A stretch of DNA of 64,000 nt from an uncultured Acidobacteriaceae bacterium (lineage in GTDB: Bacteria > Acidobacteriota > Terriglobia > Terriglobales > Acidobacteriaceae), in contig CAIMKZ010000106.1 in assembly GCA_903842065.1 (NCBI GenBank), positions 310,001-374,000 on the forward strand. The letters run 5' to 3'. The position numbers and the translations under genes were made by a program. The notes under the pieces were generated by a model. It ran no database searches, was not told the origin of the DNA, and was given only the letters and a program-made list of their open reading frames with translations. How positions within the stretch are numbered: position 1 is the first letter of the stretch; every line of letters starts with the position of its first letter. Of this stretch, positions 1 to 10,795 are shown piece by piece.

Positions 1-2
1 AA

Positions 3-593
3 ATGGCGAAGCAAAGCGAGATCCGTTTACTGCTCGCCGATGCCCGCAATCGCATCGGCCCGGGCCATGCCTATGATGCCGCGATGCTGGTGCTTGAGAA
101 TCCCCACCTCGCCCGCCAGCTCATCGAGTGCCTGTGGGACGAGGACGAGGGCGTCTCAGGCCGCGCCGCCGATGCCCTTGAGACCGTTGCAGCCGAACTG
201 CCGCAGATAGTCGCCCGCTACAAAGACGCGCTGCTCGGCCTTCTGGTCGAGGCCCGGTCGATCAAGCTGCGCTGGCATCTCGGCCTCATCGTCACCGGCC
301 TCAAGCTCACCCGGCCCGAGTGCCGCCGCGTTGCCAATGCGCTCAATGAGTGGCTCGACGACCCCAGCTCGATCGTAAAAACCTGCGCTATGCAGGGCCT
401 CGCCGAGTTGACCCTCCAGAACCCCTCGCTCAAAGACCAGGTCCTCGACCTGCTGCGTATGTTGGCCCGCAGTGGAACTCCCGCGATGCGCGCCCGCGGC
501 CGCATCCTTATAGAACAGATGGAAAAGGGCCGGCCTCTCACCTGGGCGCGCGTCAAGCAGCAGACCCGCAAGGCCGCAAGGCTGATAAACTGA
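3..593 (+). CDS. HEAT-like repeat protein, hypothetical
   Basis: This 196-residue protein is almost wholly helical, with repeated Leu/Ala-rich helix pairs of about 35-40 residues (for example around residues 20-60, 60-100 and 115-165), which is the pattern of HEAT or ARM repeats. No catalytic motif, signal peptide or membrane segment is seen. The ATG at base 3 sits at the window edge, so the ribosome binding site and any longer N-terminus cannot be judged. The tail is basic. It lies 29 bases upstream of rpe on the same strand and may be co-transcribed with it. The function is unknown; repeat folds of this kind usually make protein-protein contacts. Confidence 0.7.
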   Translation: MAKQSEIRLLLADARNRIGPGHAYDAAMLVLENPHLARQLIECLWDEDEGVSGRAADALETVAAELPQIVARYKDALLGLLVEARSIKLRWHLGLIVTGLKLTRPECRRVANALNEWLDDPSSIVKTCAMQGLAELTLQNPSLKDQVLDLLRMLARSGTPAMRARGRILIEQMEKGRPLTWARVKQQTRKAARLIN

Positions 594-622
594 CCGGGCA
601 AGGGGAGCGCGAGCCAAACTCC

Positions 623-1297
623 ATGGTTGAACTTCTTCCATCGATCCTATCCGCAGACTTTGCCCACCTGGCCGACGAAATCGCTGCGGCCGAGCGCGGG
701 GGCGCCACGGTCATCCACGTCGACGTGATGGACGGCCACTTTGTGCCCAACCTCACCATCGGCGCGCCGGTTGTAAAGAGCCTGCGCAAGGCCACCAAGC
801 TGCCGCTCGACTGCCATCTGATGGTCGAGAACCCGGACGCCCTGGTTCCGGACTTCGCAGCCGCTGGAGCCGACTGGGTAAGCGTGCACTACGAGGCCTG
901 CCCCAACCTGCACCGTTCGCTTCAGCTCATCACCAAGCTGGGGATGAAGGCCGGCGTCGTAATCAATCCCCACACTCGGGTCGATCTGCTGGTTGACGTT
1001 CTGCCCATGGTTCACTACGTCCTGATCATGAGCGTGAACCCGGGCTTCGGCGGGCAGGCGTTTATCCCCGCATCGCTGGGCCGGATCAGGCGGCTTGCCG
1101 AGTTGCGGAGCCAGCTGGGCCTGAGCTTTAGAATCGAGGTGGACGGCGGGGTGGCTCACGATACGGTAGCCCAGATCGTCCAAGCCGGTGCCGAGCTGTT
1201 AGTAGCCGGCAGCGCAGTTTTTGGTGCGGGTGAGGCGGAGCGGGATACCCGCGCGCTGCTTGCCGCGGCTAGGCGCGCGGCCGCAGAGACTGCCTAA
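623..1297 (+). CDS. rpe: ribulose-phosphate 3-epimerase
   Basis: Interconverts D-ribulose 5-phosphate and D-xylulose 5-phosphate in the non-oxidative pentose phosphate pathway, in the cytosol. The 224-residue TIM barrel carries the family signatures: LPSILSADF at the N-terminus (residues 4-12), VDVMDGHFVPN with metal-binding Asp and His, the MSVNPGFGGQ phosphate/loop signature, and VDGGV with the second catalytic Asp. The length matches the family. The open frame extends upstream to base 350, but homology begins at the ATG at 623, so that start is used. No close partner of the pathway is adjacent; bamD follows after 112 bases. Confidence 0.95.
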   Translation: MVELLPSILSADFAHLADEIAAAERGGATVIHVDVMDGHFVPNLTIGAPVVKSLRKATKLPLDCHLMVENPDALVPDFAAAGADWVSVHYEACPNLHRSLQLITKLGMKAGVVINPHTRVDLLVDVLPMVHYVLIMSVNPGFGGQAFIPASLGRIRRLAELRSQLGLSFRIEVDGGVAHDTVAQIVQAGAELLVAGSAVFGAGEAERDTRALLAAARRAAAETA

Positions 1298-1409
1298 GCC
1301 CCGGTTTTGCGGGCCAACCGGCCCCTCGACAGGGTAAAATTCAGTATCGGTTAGTGTGTGTACCGAGCGGTCCGGCGCATTTTTTCGCTGCGCTCCGCAA
1401 AGAGGTTGT

Positions 1410-2888
1410 ATGAGCCGTATTTTGAACAAGATCGCCTTCATGACCCTGATGGGCCTGCTGCTTTCGTGCCTCGTGGCCAACGCCGCGAGCAAGAAGAAGA
1501 AGGACTTCAACCTCGCCGCCAATCCGCTGGCAGACGTCGCGTCCAAGCAGCCCGACAAGGAACTCTTTGACAAGGCCATGCTCGCCCTCAAGAAGGGCCG
1601 CTTCGATGTTGCGCGGCTCTCGCTCCAGACCATGCTCAACACCTATCCCGAGTCCGAGTACCGTATGCGCGCCAAGCTGGCCGTCGGCGATACCTGGTAC
1701 AAGGAGGGCGGCACGGCAGCGCTGACCCAGGCCGAGGCCGAGTACGAGGACTTCATCACCTTCTTCCCCGACGCCCCCGAGGCCGCTGAGGCCAAGATGA
1801 AGGTGGCAGACATCTACTACTCGCAGATGGAGAAGCCGGACCGCGACTTCACCAACTCTCAACAGGCCGAGCGCTCCTACCGCGAGATGATCAATATGTA
1901 TCCGGACTCGAGCCTGCTCCCGCGCGCCAAGCAGAAGCTGCGCGACGTGCAGGAGGTTCTGGCCGAGCGCGAAGCCACCATCGGTTTCTACTACACCAGC
2001 CGCGAGAACTTCGTCGCCTCCATCGCCCGCTTGCAGACCGTCGCCGATACCTTCCCGCTCTACTCGAAGAGCGACCTGGTATGGATCTCCATTGGCGACG
2101 CCTACGCCGGCCAGGCCCGCAACCTGCAACTCATTCCTGGGCTCGCGGCAGCTATCAAGGAGCGGCTCGCGGCCATGTATCAGGAAAAGGCCGTGGCAGC
2201 TTATGCCAGGGTCATCACCCGCTATCCGATGTCGCCTCATGTGGAAGACGCCCGCGACCGGCTGGTGACGATGAACCGCTCCGTTCCCGAGCCGTCGCAG
2301 ACCGCCATCGCCGAGAACGACGCGGAAGTTCGCAGCCAGCAGCCCCTGCGCTTTACCGACAAGTTCCTCGACATCATCAAGCGCGGACCCATGGTGGTTG
2401 AAGCAGCGCACATCGGCGAGCCCAGCCTCACCGATCCCCGGCGCACTCTGGCTCCGGATATCACCAAAGAAAACGTGAACATGTACAACGTAGCGGCCAA
2501 CAACGGCAAGCCGCTCGAACCGGCCGCCGCGCCTGCTGCCACAGGCGTCAACGAGCCTCCACGCAGCGATCGGCCCTCTGAGGCAGCGCCCATGGGCCTT
2601 GCCCCCGTAGGTGGAACCGGCATCGGCGTCCAGGTCGTAAGCGCGCCGCAAACCGACCCTAACGCCGTGGTTAAGCCGGTCGGCCCGAACACCGCCGCTG
2701 TGCCTCAGGCCGAAAAGCCCACCGAGGCGCCGATCCAGGCCAACGAGATCACCACGCCTCCGAAACCCGAGCCGGTACAGGCCACAAACGCCAACGCCAA
2801 GACCAAGAAGCCCAAGACCGACCTGAGCGAAGAGTCTTCAAGCAAGAAGAAAAAGAAGACCGGTCTGGGCAAGCTGAACCCGTTCTAA
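1410..2888 (+). CDS. bamD: outer membrane protein assembly factor BamD, with long C-terminal extension
   Basis: BamD is the TPR lipoprotein of the BAM complex that folds beta-barrel proteins into the outer membrane. Residues 1-25 look like an export signal with a possible lipobox (LLSC) or a signal peptidase I site after VANA. TPR-type repeats follow to about residue 280 (AMLALKKGRFDVARLSLQ, then AEAEYEDFITFFPDAPEA and similar). The ATG at 1410 is chosen because AGAGG lies just upstream and the signal peptide starts there; a frame-open start at 1356 would add an unlikely leader. At 492 residues it is far longer than the usual 240-290: about 200 Pro/Ala/Lys-rich residues follow the TPR part and end in a Lys cluster. 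A strong hairpin follows the stop. Confidence 0.82.
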   Translation: MSRILNKIAFMTLMGLLLSCLVANAASKKKKDFNLAANPLADVASKQPDKELFDKAMLALKKGRFDVARLSLQTMLNTYPESEYRMRAKLAVGDTWYKEGGTAALTQAEAEYEDFITFFPDAPEAAEAKMKVADIYYSQMEKPDRDFTNSQQAERSYREMINMYPDSSLLPRAKQKLRDVQEVLAEREATIGFYYTSRENFVASIARLQTVADTFPLYSKSDLVWISIGDAYAGQARNLQLIPGLAAAIKERLAAMYQEKAVAAYARVITRYPMSPHVEDARDRLVTMNRSVPEPSQTAIAENDAEVRSQQPLRFTDKFLDIIKRGPMVVEAAHIGEPSLTDPRRTLAPDITKENVNMYNVAANNGKPLEPAAAPAATGVNEPPRSDRPSEAAPMGLAPVGGTGIGVQVVSAPQTDPNAVVKPVGPNTAAVPQAEKPTEAPIQANEITTPPKPEPVQATNANAKTKKPKTDLSEESSSKKKKKTGLGKLNPF

Positions 2889-2912
2889 ACTTCAACACCT
2901 GAGTTGTATGCC

Positions 2913-2945
2913 GGGGCCGCCTTCGGGCGGCCCCGATTGCATTTT
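2913..2945 (+). terminator. Rho-independent-type terminator after bamD
   Basis: Perfect 9-bp stem GGGGCCGCC / GGCGGCCCC (2913-2921 and 2926-2934) with a TTCG loop, followed by a short T-containing tail near 2942-2945. The tail is weak, but the stem is very stable and placed 24 bases after the bamD stop. Confidence 0.75.
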
Positions 2946-2958
2946 GCCCAAAAATCGA

Positions 2959-2993
2959 AACGGTATTACAATCGTTAAAGAGGTAATACCGTT
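2959..2993 (+). promoter_or_regulatory. Inverted-repeat operator of the vapBC pair
   Basis: Perfect 11-bp inverted repeat AACGGTATTAC (2959-2969) and GTAATACCGTT (2983-2993), separated by 13 bases. The right arm ends exactly at the vapB ATG and the AAAGAGG ribosome binding site lies in the spacer and start of the arm (2977-2983). AbrB-type antitoxins bind such palindromes to repress their own operon; that role here is inference. Confidence 0.7.
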
Positions 2994-3260
2994 ATGGCCA
3001 CCCTGCCCACCACCATGACCAGCAAGGGCCAGGTCACCGTACCTAAGCGTATCCGCGACTCCATGAATATCGGTCCGGGGAGCCGCATTGTGTTCGATGT
3101 GAACGACCAGGGCGAGATAGTGCTGCGCCGTGAGGATCGCGCCAAACCGCGGTCGGCTATCGACTTCAGTAAAATCGTCGGGTCGGCTACGGTCAAGTGG
3201 CCTGGGACCACCGACGAATACATGGAGTTGATTCGTGGGTACGCCGATGATCCTCGTTGA
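2994..3260 (+). CDS. vapB: AbrB/MazE-family antitoxin (VapB-like)
   Basis: An 88-residue swapped-hairpin AbrB-type DNA-binding antitoxin. The N-terminus shows the typical TMTSKGQVTVPKRIRD signature (residues 6-21), followed by GSRIVFDVNDQGEIVLRRE. The C-terminal half would bind and neutralise the toxin. ATG at 2994 is preceded by AAAGAGG. The toxin gene overlaps its 3' end by 14 bases, the usual antitoxin-first order. A perfect inverted repeat touching the start codon suggests autorepression. Confidence 0.85.
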   Translation: MATLPTTMTSKGQVTVPKRIRDSMNIGPGSRIVFDVNDQGEIVLRREDRAKPRSAIDFSKIVGSATVKWPGTTDEYMELIRGYADDPR

Positions 3261-3645
3261 TTCCTGCGTAATCATCGACATCGTAGAGAACGACCCCGTT
3301 TGGCGCCCTTGGTCGGAGCGCCAGCTCATCACTCATTCGCTCACAAACGAACTCTTTGTAAATGCTGTGGTCTATGCGGAGCTCTCTCCTCACTTTACAG
3401 TCGCCGGGGAGGTTGATCGTTTGCTGACTGTAAGCGGACTGCGCTTCGTAGGCATTCCCCGCGAAGCTGCTTTCCTGGCTGGCAAGGCTCATGCCCACTA
3501 CCGCAAACGCGGAGGAATGCGGACCAGCGTCTTGCCCGACTTTTTCATCGGCGCACACGCCACCGTTCTGGGATGCCCGATCCTCACCCGCGACACGCGC
3601 CGCTACTCTACCTACTTTCCCAAAGTCCCCCTCATCGCCCCCTGA
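3247..3645 (+). CDS. vapC: PIN-domain ribonuclease toxin (VapC-like)
   Basis: A 132-residue PIN domain, expected to cleave RNA with metal ions bound by conserved acidic residues. Seen are ILVDSCVIID with the first Asp, NAVVYAELSP with the conserved Glu, and the C-terminal DFFIGAHA...ILTRDTRRY with two more Asp residues; all four core positions look intact. The ATG at 3247 is preferred over an in-frame GTG at 3235; both overlap vapB. It is translationally coupled with the antitoxin gene. The gap to valS (about 100 bases) carries no clear signal. Confidence 0.87.
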   Translation: MILVDSCVIIDIVENDPVWRPWSERQLITHSLTNELFVNAVVYAELSPHFTVAGEVDRLLTVSGLRFVGIPREAAFLAGKAHAHYRKRGGMRTSVLPDFFIGAHATVLGCPILTRDTRRYSTYFPKVPLIAP

Positions 3646-3742
3646 TCCCATCCATCTGCTACCCTGAGAGGTAGTCCCTTTCGCGCGAAAAGGCCTTATT
3701 CAGGCACCTTTAGCGCACTTTCCGAGGACTCCTTCGAGACCC

Positions 3743-6616
3743 ATGCCACACGAACTTTCCAAAGCCTACGACCCCACCGCCATTGAAGATCACTGGGCGG
3801 GATACTGGGTAAGCGAAAACCTCTTCGCCGTCGAAACCCCCACTGCTGCCGACCAAAACCAGAGCCTGGACGGCAAGTCCGCCTTTACGATTCTGCTGCC
3901 GCCGCCCAACGTCACCGGCCGTCTGCACATGGGCCATATGCTCAACCAGGCGGAGATGGACATCCTCACCCGCTGGCGGCGCATGAGCGGCAGGCTCGCC
4001 CTGTGGGTTCCGGGCACCGACCACGCCGGTATCGCCACGCAGATGATGGTGGAGCGCCAACTCGCCACCGAGGGCGTCAAGCGCCAGGACCTCGGCCGTG
4101 AAAAGTTCGTCGAGCGAGTGTGGGAGTGGAAGCGCCACTACGGCGGCGCAATCCTCGAGCAGATGAAGCGCCTAGGCGCATCCGTCGACTGGAGCCGCGA
4201 ATACTTCACCATGGACGAGCGGCTGAGCGTCGCCGTCCGCGAGGCCTTCGTGCGCCTCTACGGACAGGGGCTCATCTATCGCGGCGCATACATCGTGAAC
4301 TGGTGCCCGCGCTGCCAGACCGCCATCAGCGACCTCGAAGTGGTCCACGACGAGCAGAAGGGCCACCTCTGGGAGATCAAGTACCCGGTCCTCAACGCCG
4401 ACGGCAAGGACTCGGGCGAGTTCATCACTGTTGCCACTACGCGCCCAGAAACCATGCTCGGCGATACGGCCGTCGCCATCCATCCCGAGGACGAGCGCTA
4501 CAAGCATCTGCACAGCAAGAAGCTCCGCCTGCCCCTGATGAATCGCGAGATTCCCATCATCCTCGACAGTTGGGTGAGTCTGGACTTCGGCACCGGTGCT
4601 GTGAAGGTGACGCCGGCCCACGACCCCAATGACTTCGCGCTCGGCGAGCGTCACGGCCTGGCATCCATCAACGTCATGGACGACCGCGGCCACATCAACG
4701 ACAACGGCGGCGCCTATGCCGGCCTCGACCGCTATCAAGCCAGAAAGAAGATCGTCGCCGACCTCGAAGAGCAAGGGCTCCTGGCCGGCATCAAGGACCA
4801 CGTCAACAACGTGGGCCACTGCGACCGCTGCAAGACGGTAGTCGAGCCGCGCCACTCCACACAGTGGTTCATCGCTGTGAACAAGAGTCCGAATCACGGC
4901 GGCCCTTCGCTGGCAGAAAAAGCCATTGCCGCCGTCAAGCCCGACGCCAACGGCAACCCGCCGCGGCGGGCCATCAAGTTCACGCCGGAGAACTACGAAA
5001 AGATTTATCTGGAGTGGATGACGAACATCCACGACTGGTGCATCTCGCGCCAGCTCTGGTGGGGCCATCGCATCCCCGCCTGGCACTGCACGGATTGCCA
5101 CAAGATCACCGTCGAGCGCACAGACCCCACCAAATGCGCCCATTGCGGCAGCGCGAAGATCGCGCAGGAGACCGACGTACTCGACACGTGGTTCTCCTCC
5201 GGCCTGCTGCCCGTCTCGGTCTTCGGCTGGCCCCGCATCGCTGGCGCCAAACATGCGGGTGCCCCAGGTCTCGATTCTGAGACCTGGGAAGCGAAGAACC
5301 TCGCCGACTTCAACGCCTTCTACCCCACCAGCCTGCTGGTCACCGGCTTTGACATCCTCTTCTTCTGGGTGGCGCGCATGATCATGCTGGGCTGCTGGTT
5401 CGCCGACGACATCCCCATGCCGGATGGCTCCAAGCGCACGCTCAAGGACTCGGTTCCCTATCGCGAGGTCTACATCCACGCTCTGGTGCGCGACGCCAAC
5501 CGCGAGAAGATGTCGAAGACCAAGGGCAACGTCATCGACCCCATCGAGATCGTCAAGCAGTACGGAACTGACGCGGTTCGTTTCACACTGGCGTCCATGG
5601 CCTCGCCCGGCACCGACATCGCCTTCAACGTGGCCCGCACCGAAGGCTATCGCGCCTTCGCCAACAAGATCTGGAACGCGGCGCGGTTCATCTTCATGAA
5701 CGTGGACCGGGCGGCCGAAGTCGGCATCAAGGTCGACCTGAGCAGTCTGCCGTTGTCGCCAGTGGTCGCCGCCGATGCGCCTCTCGAAGATCGCTGGATC
5801 GCGGCCGAGTTCCACACCGCTGCCGGCAAGGTCAATCGCGCTCTTGAAGAGTACCGTTACGACGACGCTGCCAACGCCATCTATCAGTTCTTCTGGGGCA
5901 GTTTCTGCGACTGGTATCTGGAGATCATCAAGCTGCGGCTGGACTTCTCGGAATCTGCCGACAAAGCGAGCACACAGGCCGCGCTTACTACGCTGGTTTC
6001 GGTATTCGAATCCTCGCTGCGCCTGCTCTCTCCGTTCATGCCGTTCATCACCGAAGAGATCTGGCACGCAATCTACGACGGCAACGCGCCGAAGAAGTCG
6101 ATTGCGCTGGCTAGTTATCCGCCCACGAACGCAATTGATTCCAACGCGCAATCCGAGATGGAACTGGTGCAGAACCTCATCGCCGAAGTCCGCGCCCTGC
6201 GCAAGGAGATCGGCGTCGAGGAAAAAGCCGTCGTTCCCATCGAGGTGCGCGCAGACGCGCAGGCAAAAGCGGTCTTTGCTACAAACAGCAACATCGTCGA
6301 GCGTCTGGCTCGCGTTGCCGAGGTTCGCTTCGTCACTGAAATTTCTGCCGGCCTGTCGAAGCATCACACGCCCGTCTTCGACGTTGCCGTTAACTACGAA
6401 CGCACGGTAGACGTTGCCGCCGAGCGCGACCGCCTGAGCAAAGAGATCGCAAGACTCGAAAAAGGCTTCAACGCCAACGAGAGCAAGCTCACCAGCGAGA
6501 GTTTCATCGCCAAGGCCCCGGCGCACATCGTCGACGGCCTCAAGAAGCAGCACGCCGAAACCAGCGCACTGCTTGAGAAGGCTCGTACGGCGCTTGAGGC
6601 TTTGCCGAAAGAGTAA
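3743..6616 (+). CDS. valS: valyl-tRNA synthetase
   Basis: Class I aminoacyl-tRNA synthetase that charges tRNA-Val. The 957-residue protein has the ATP-binding HIGH-type motif HMGH (residues 62-65, within PPPNVTGRLHMGH), the editing domain with TTRPETMLGDTAVAIHP and a DPNDFALG region, a CxxC...CxxC zinc-like knuckle near residues 447-470, the KMSKT loop (about 589-593), an anticodon-binding helical domain, and a C-terminal coiled coil (about 890-955) typical of ValS. Length is normal for the family. ATG at 3743 gives the expected N-terminus. A copy of a dispersed repeat lies just after the stop. Confidence 0.97.
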   Translation: MPHELSKAYDPTAIEDHWAGYWVSENLFAVETPTAADQNQSLDGKSAFTILLPPPNVTGRLHMGHMLNQAEMDILTRWRRMSGRLALWVPGTDHAGIATQMMVERQLATEGVKRQDLGREKFVERVWEWKRHYGGAILEQMKRLGASVDWSREYFTMDERLSVAVREAFVRLYGQGLIYRGAYIVNWCPRCQTAISDLEVVHDEQKGHLWEIKYPVLNADGKDSGEFITVATTRPETMLGDTAVAIHPEDERYKHLHSKKLRLPLMNREIPIILDSWVSLDFGTGAVKVTPAHDPNDFALGERHGLASINVMDDRGHINDNGGAYAGLDRYQARKKIVADLEEQGLLAGIKDHVNNVGHCDRCKTVVEPRHSTQWFIAVNKSPNHGGPSLAEKAIAAVKPDANGNPPRRAIKFTPENYEKIYLEWMTNIHDWCISRQLWWGHRIPAWHCTDCHKITVERTDPTKCAHCGSAKIAQETDVLDTWFSSGLLPVSVFGWPRIAGAKHAGAPGLDSETWEAKNLADFNAFYPTSLLVTGFDILFFWVARMIMLGCWFADDIPMPDGSKRTLKDSVPYREVYIHALVRDANREKMSKTKGNVIDPIEIVKQYGTDAVRFTLASMASPGTDIAFNVARTEGYRAFANKIWNAARFIFMNVDRAAEVGIKVDLSSLPLSPVVAADAPLEDRWIAAEFHTAAGKVNRALEEYRYDDAANAIYQFFWGSFCDWYLEIIKLRLDFSESADKASTQAALTTLVSVFESSLRLLSPFMPFITEEIWHAIYDGNAPKKSIALASYPPTNAIDSNAQSEMELVQNLIAEVRALRKEIGVEEKAVVPIEVRADAQAKAVFATNSNIVERLARVAEVRFVTEISAGLSKHHTPVFDVAVNYERTVDVAAERDRLSKEIARLEKGFNANESKLTSESFIAKAPAHIVDGLKKQHAETSALLEKARTALEALPKE

Positions 6617-6622
6617 GAAGAG

Positions 6623-6656
6623 CAACCGCAGATCCTTCGCTCCGCTCAGCGTGGGA
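6623..6656 (-). repeat. Dispersed repeat copy A (also at 43717-43777)
   Basis: The 17-base string CAACCGCAGATCCTTCG (6623-6639) recurs in reverse complement at 43760-43776. The flanks (a CTCAGC-type run here, CCTGAGC at the other site) also resemble each other. This looks like a short intergenic repeat family; its origin is unknown. Confidence 0.6.
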
Positions 6657-6664
6657 TAAACGGA

Positions 6665-6690
6665 AGCTAGAAGCTAGCAGCTAGGAGCTA
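6665..6690 (+). repeat. Tandem heptamer in the nadC leader
   Basis: Three exact AGCTAGN units start at 6665, 6672 and 6679, and a partial fourth starts at 6686, ending 12 bases before the nadC ATG. The array also carries GGAG, so it overlaps the translation initiation region. Confidence 0.65.
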
Positions 6691-6702
6691 AAGGCTGTCT
6701 TT

Positions 6703-7587
6703 ATGGACTGGAAGAGCCAAAAAATCGAAGCGCTGCTCGAGCAGGCCCTCATCGAGGACCAGACCGCGCAGGACGTTACCGCCCACCTCGCCGTCGAGCC
6801 CAACTTGCGCGCCGCGGCCTCGATCGTCGCCCGCCAGGACATGGTCGTGGCCGGCCTCGGCGCCATTGCCCGCATCTTTGAGATCTACGCCCGGCTCGAC
6901 AAGCATCCCCAGGCCAGGACCCGCTTCGAGGTCGTCAGCCACCCCGAGATATTTGACGGCGTAAAAGCCCGCAACGGCCAGGTGCTGGCTGTCATCCGTC
7001 ACAACGCCCAGGCGATTCTGGCCTGCGAGCGCGTCATCTTGAACCTGCTGGCGCACCTGGGCGGCATCGCCACGCTCACCCGCCAGTTCGCCGACGCCAT
7101 CAAGGGAACCAAGACGCACCTCATCGATACCCGCAAGACACTGCCCGGGCTGCGCGTGCTCGACAAGTACGCCGTGCTCTGCGGAGGCGCGACCAATCAC
7201 CGCATCGACCTCGCCTCCGGCATCCTGATCCGGAGCAACCACATCGCCCTCGGCGGAGGAATCCCCGCAGTCATGTGCCGGGTGCTGCTAGCCCGTAAAC
7301 CCGGCCAGCTCATCGAAGTAGAGGTGCGCACGCTGGCGCAGCTTGATGAGGCCATCGCCAACGGCGCCGAGGCGCTGCTGCTCGAAGACATGTCTCCGGA
7401 GACGGTTCGCAAGGCCATGAAGCGCGTTCTGAGCGAACAGCGCTGGATCCCCACCGAAGCCTCCGGCAACATCCAGCTTGATACCATCCGCGCCTATGCG
7501 GAGTCGGGCGTCGAGTTCGTGAGCGTCGGTGCGCTCACCCACTCGTCCAAATCGGTTCGAGTGGCCATGAATATCGAGCTGGAGTAG
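6703..7587 (+). CDS. nadC: nicotinate-nucleotide diphosphorylase (carboxylating)
   Basis: Quinolinate phosphoribosyltransferase, converting quinolinate and PRPP to nicotinate mononucleotide in de novo NAD synthesis. The 294-residue protein shows the family blocks: an N-terminal alpha/beta sandwich (EDQTAQDVTAHL), ERVILNLLAHLGGIAT, the RKTLPGLRVLDKYAV substrate loop with basic catalytic residues, GGATNHRIDL, and a C-terminal barrel ending VEFVSVGALTHS. Length is normal. ATG at 6703 has AAAGG about ten bases upstream, next to a tandem heptamer. nadA and nadB are not in the window. Confidence 0.96.
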   Translation: MDWKSQKIEALLEQALIEDQTAQDVTAHLAVEPNLRAAASIVARQDMVVAGLGAIARIFEIYARLDKHPQARTRFEVVSHPEIFDGVKARNGQVLAVIRHNAQAILACERVILNLLAHLGGIATLTRQFADAIKGTKTHLIDTRKTLPGLRVLDKYAVLCGGATNHRIDLASGILIRSNHIALGGGIPAVMCRVLLARKPGQLIEVEVRTLAQLDEAIANGAEALLLEDMSPETVRKAMKRVLSEQRWIPTEASGNIQLDTIRAYAESGVEFVSVGALTHSSKSVRVAMNIELE

Positions 7588-7714
7588 GTTCGTCTGTTTG
7601 CGCCGCCACGGGCTGCCGCGGCGATCCTCAGCAATTCACGTCGATCCGGGATGGTGTGCATCGGCCCGCCACCGGCCGCACGCCCGCCATTTAGACTAGT
7701 AATCGGAGATTTCC

Positions 7715-10723
<3,009 letters not shown>

Positions 10724-10739
10724 AGACGAGGAACAGGAG

Positions 10740-10772
10740 ATCATGGGAGAGCCTGTCGGCTGCTCCCATGAT
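10740..10772. terminator. Stable hairpin after secA
   Basis: Perfect 10-bp stem ATCATGGGAG / CTCCCATGAT (10740-10749, 10763-10772) with an inner AGCC/GGCT extension. No T-run follows, so it could be a 3'-end protecting hairpin rather than an intrinsic terminator. It lies between secA and the next gene. Confidence 0.5.
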
Positions 10773-10795
10773 CCCCATCCTATAAACTGCCACTC

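Noticed and set aside
4172-6625. 817-codon open frame on the minus strand across valS
   Set aside because: It mirrors the valS reading frame on the other strand, has low-complexity Val/Gly/Asp composition and no recognisable domain; high-GC genes often leave such frames open.
7588-7714. secM-like arrest peptide before secA
   Set aside because: No short frame with an export signal or arrest-type sequence lies in this gap.
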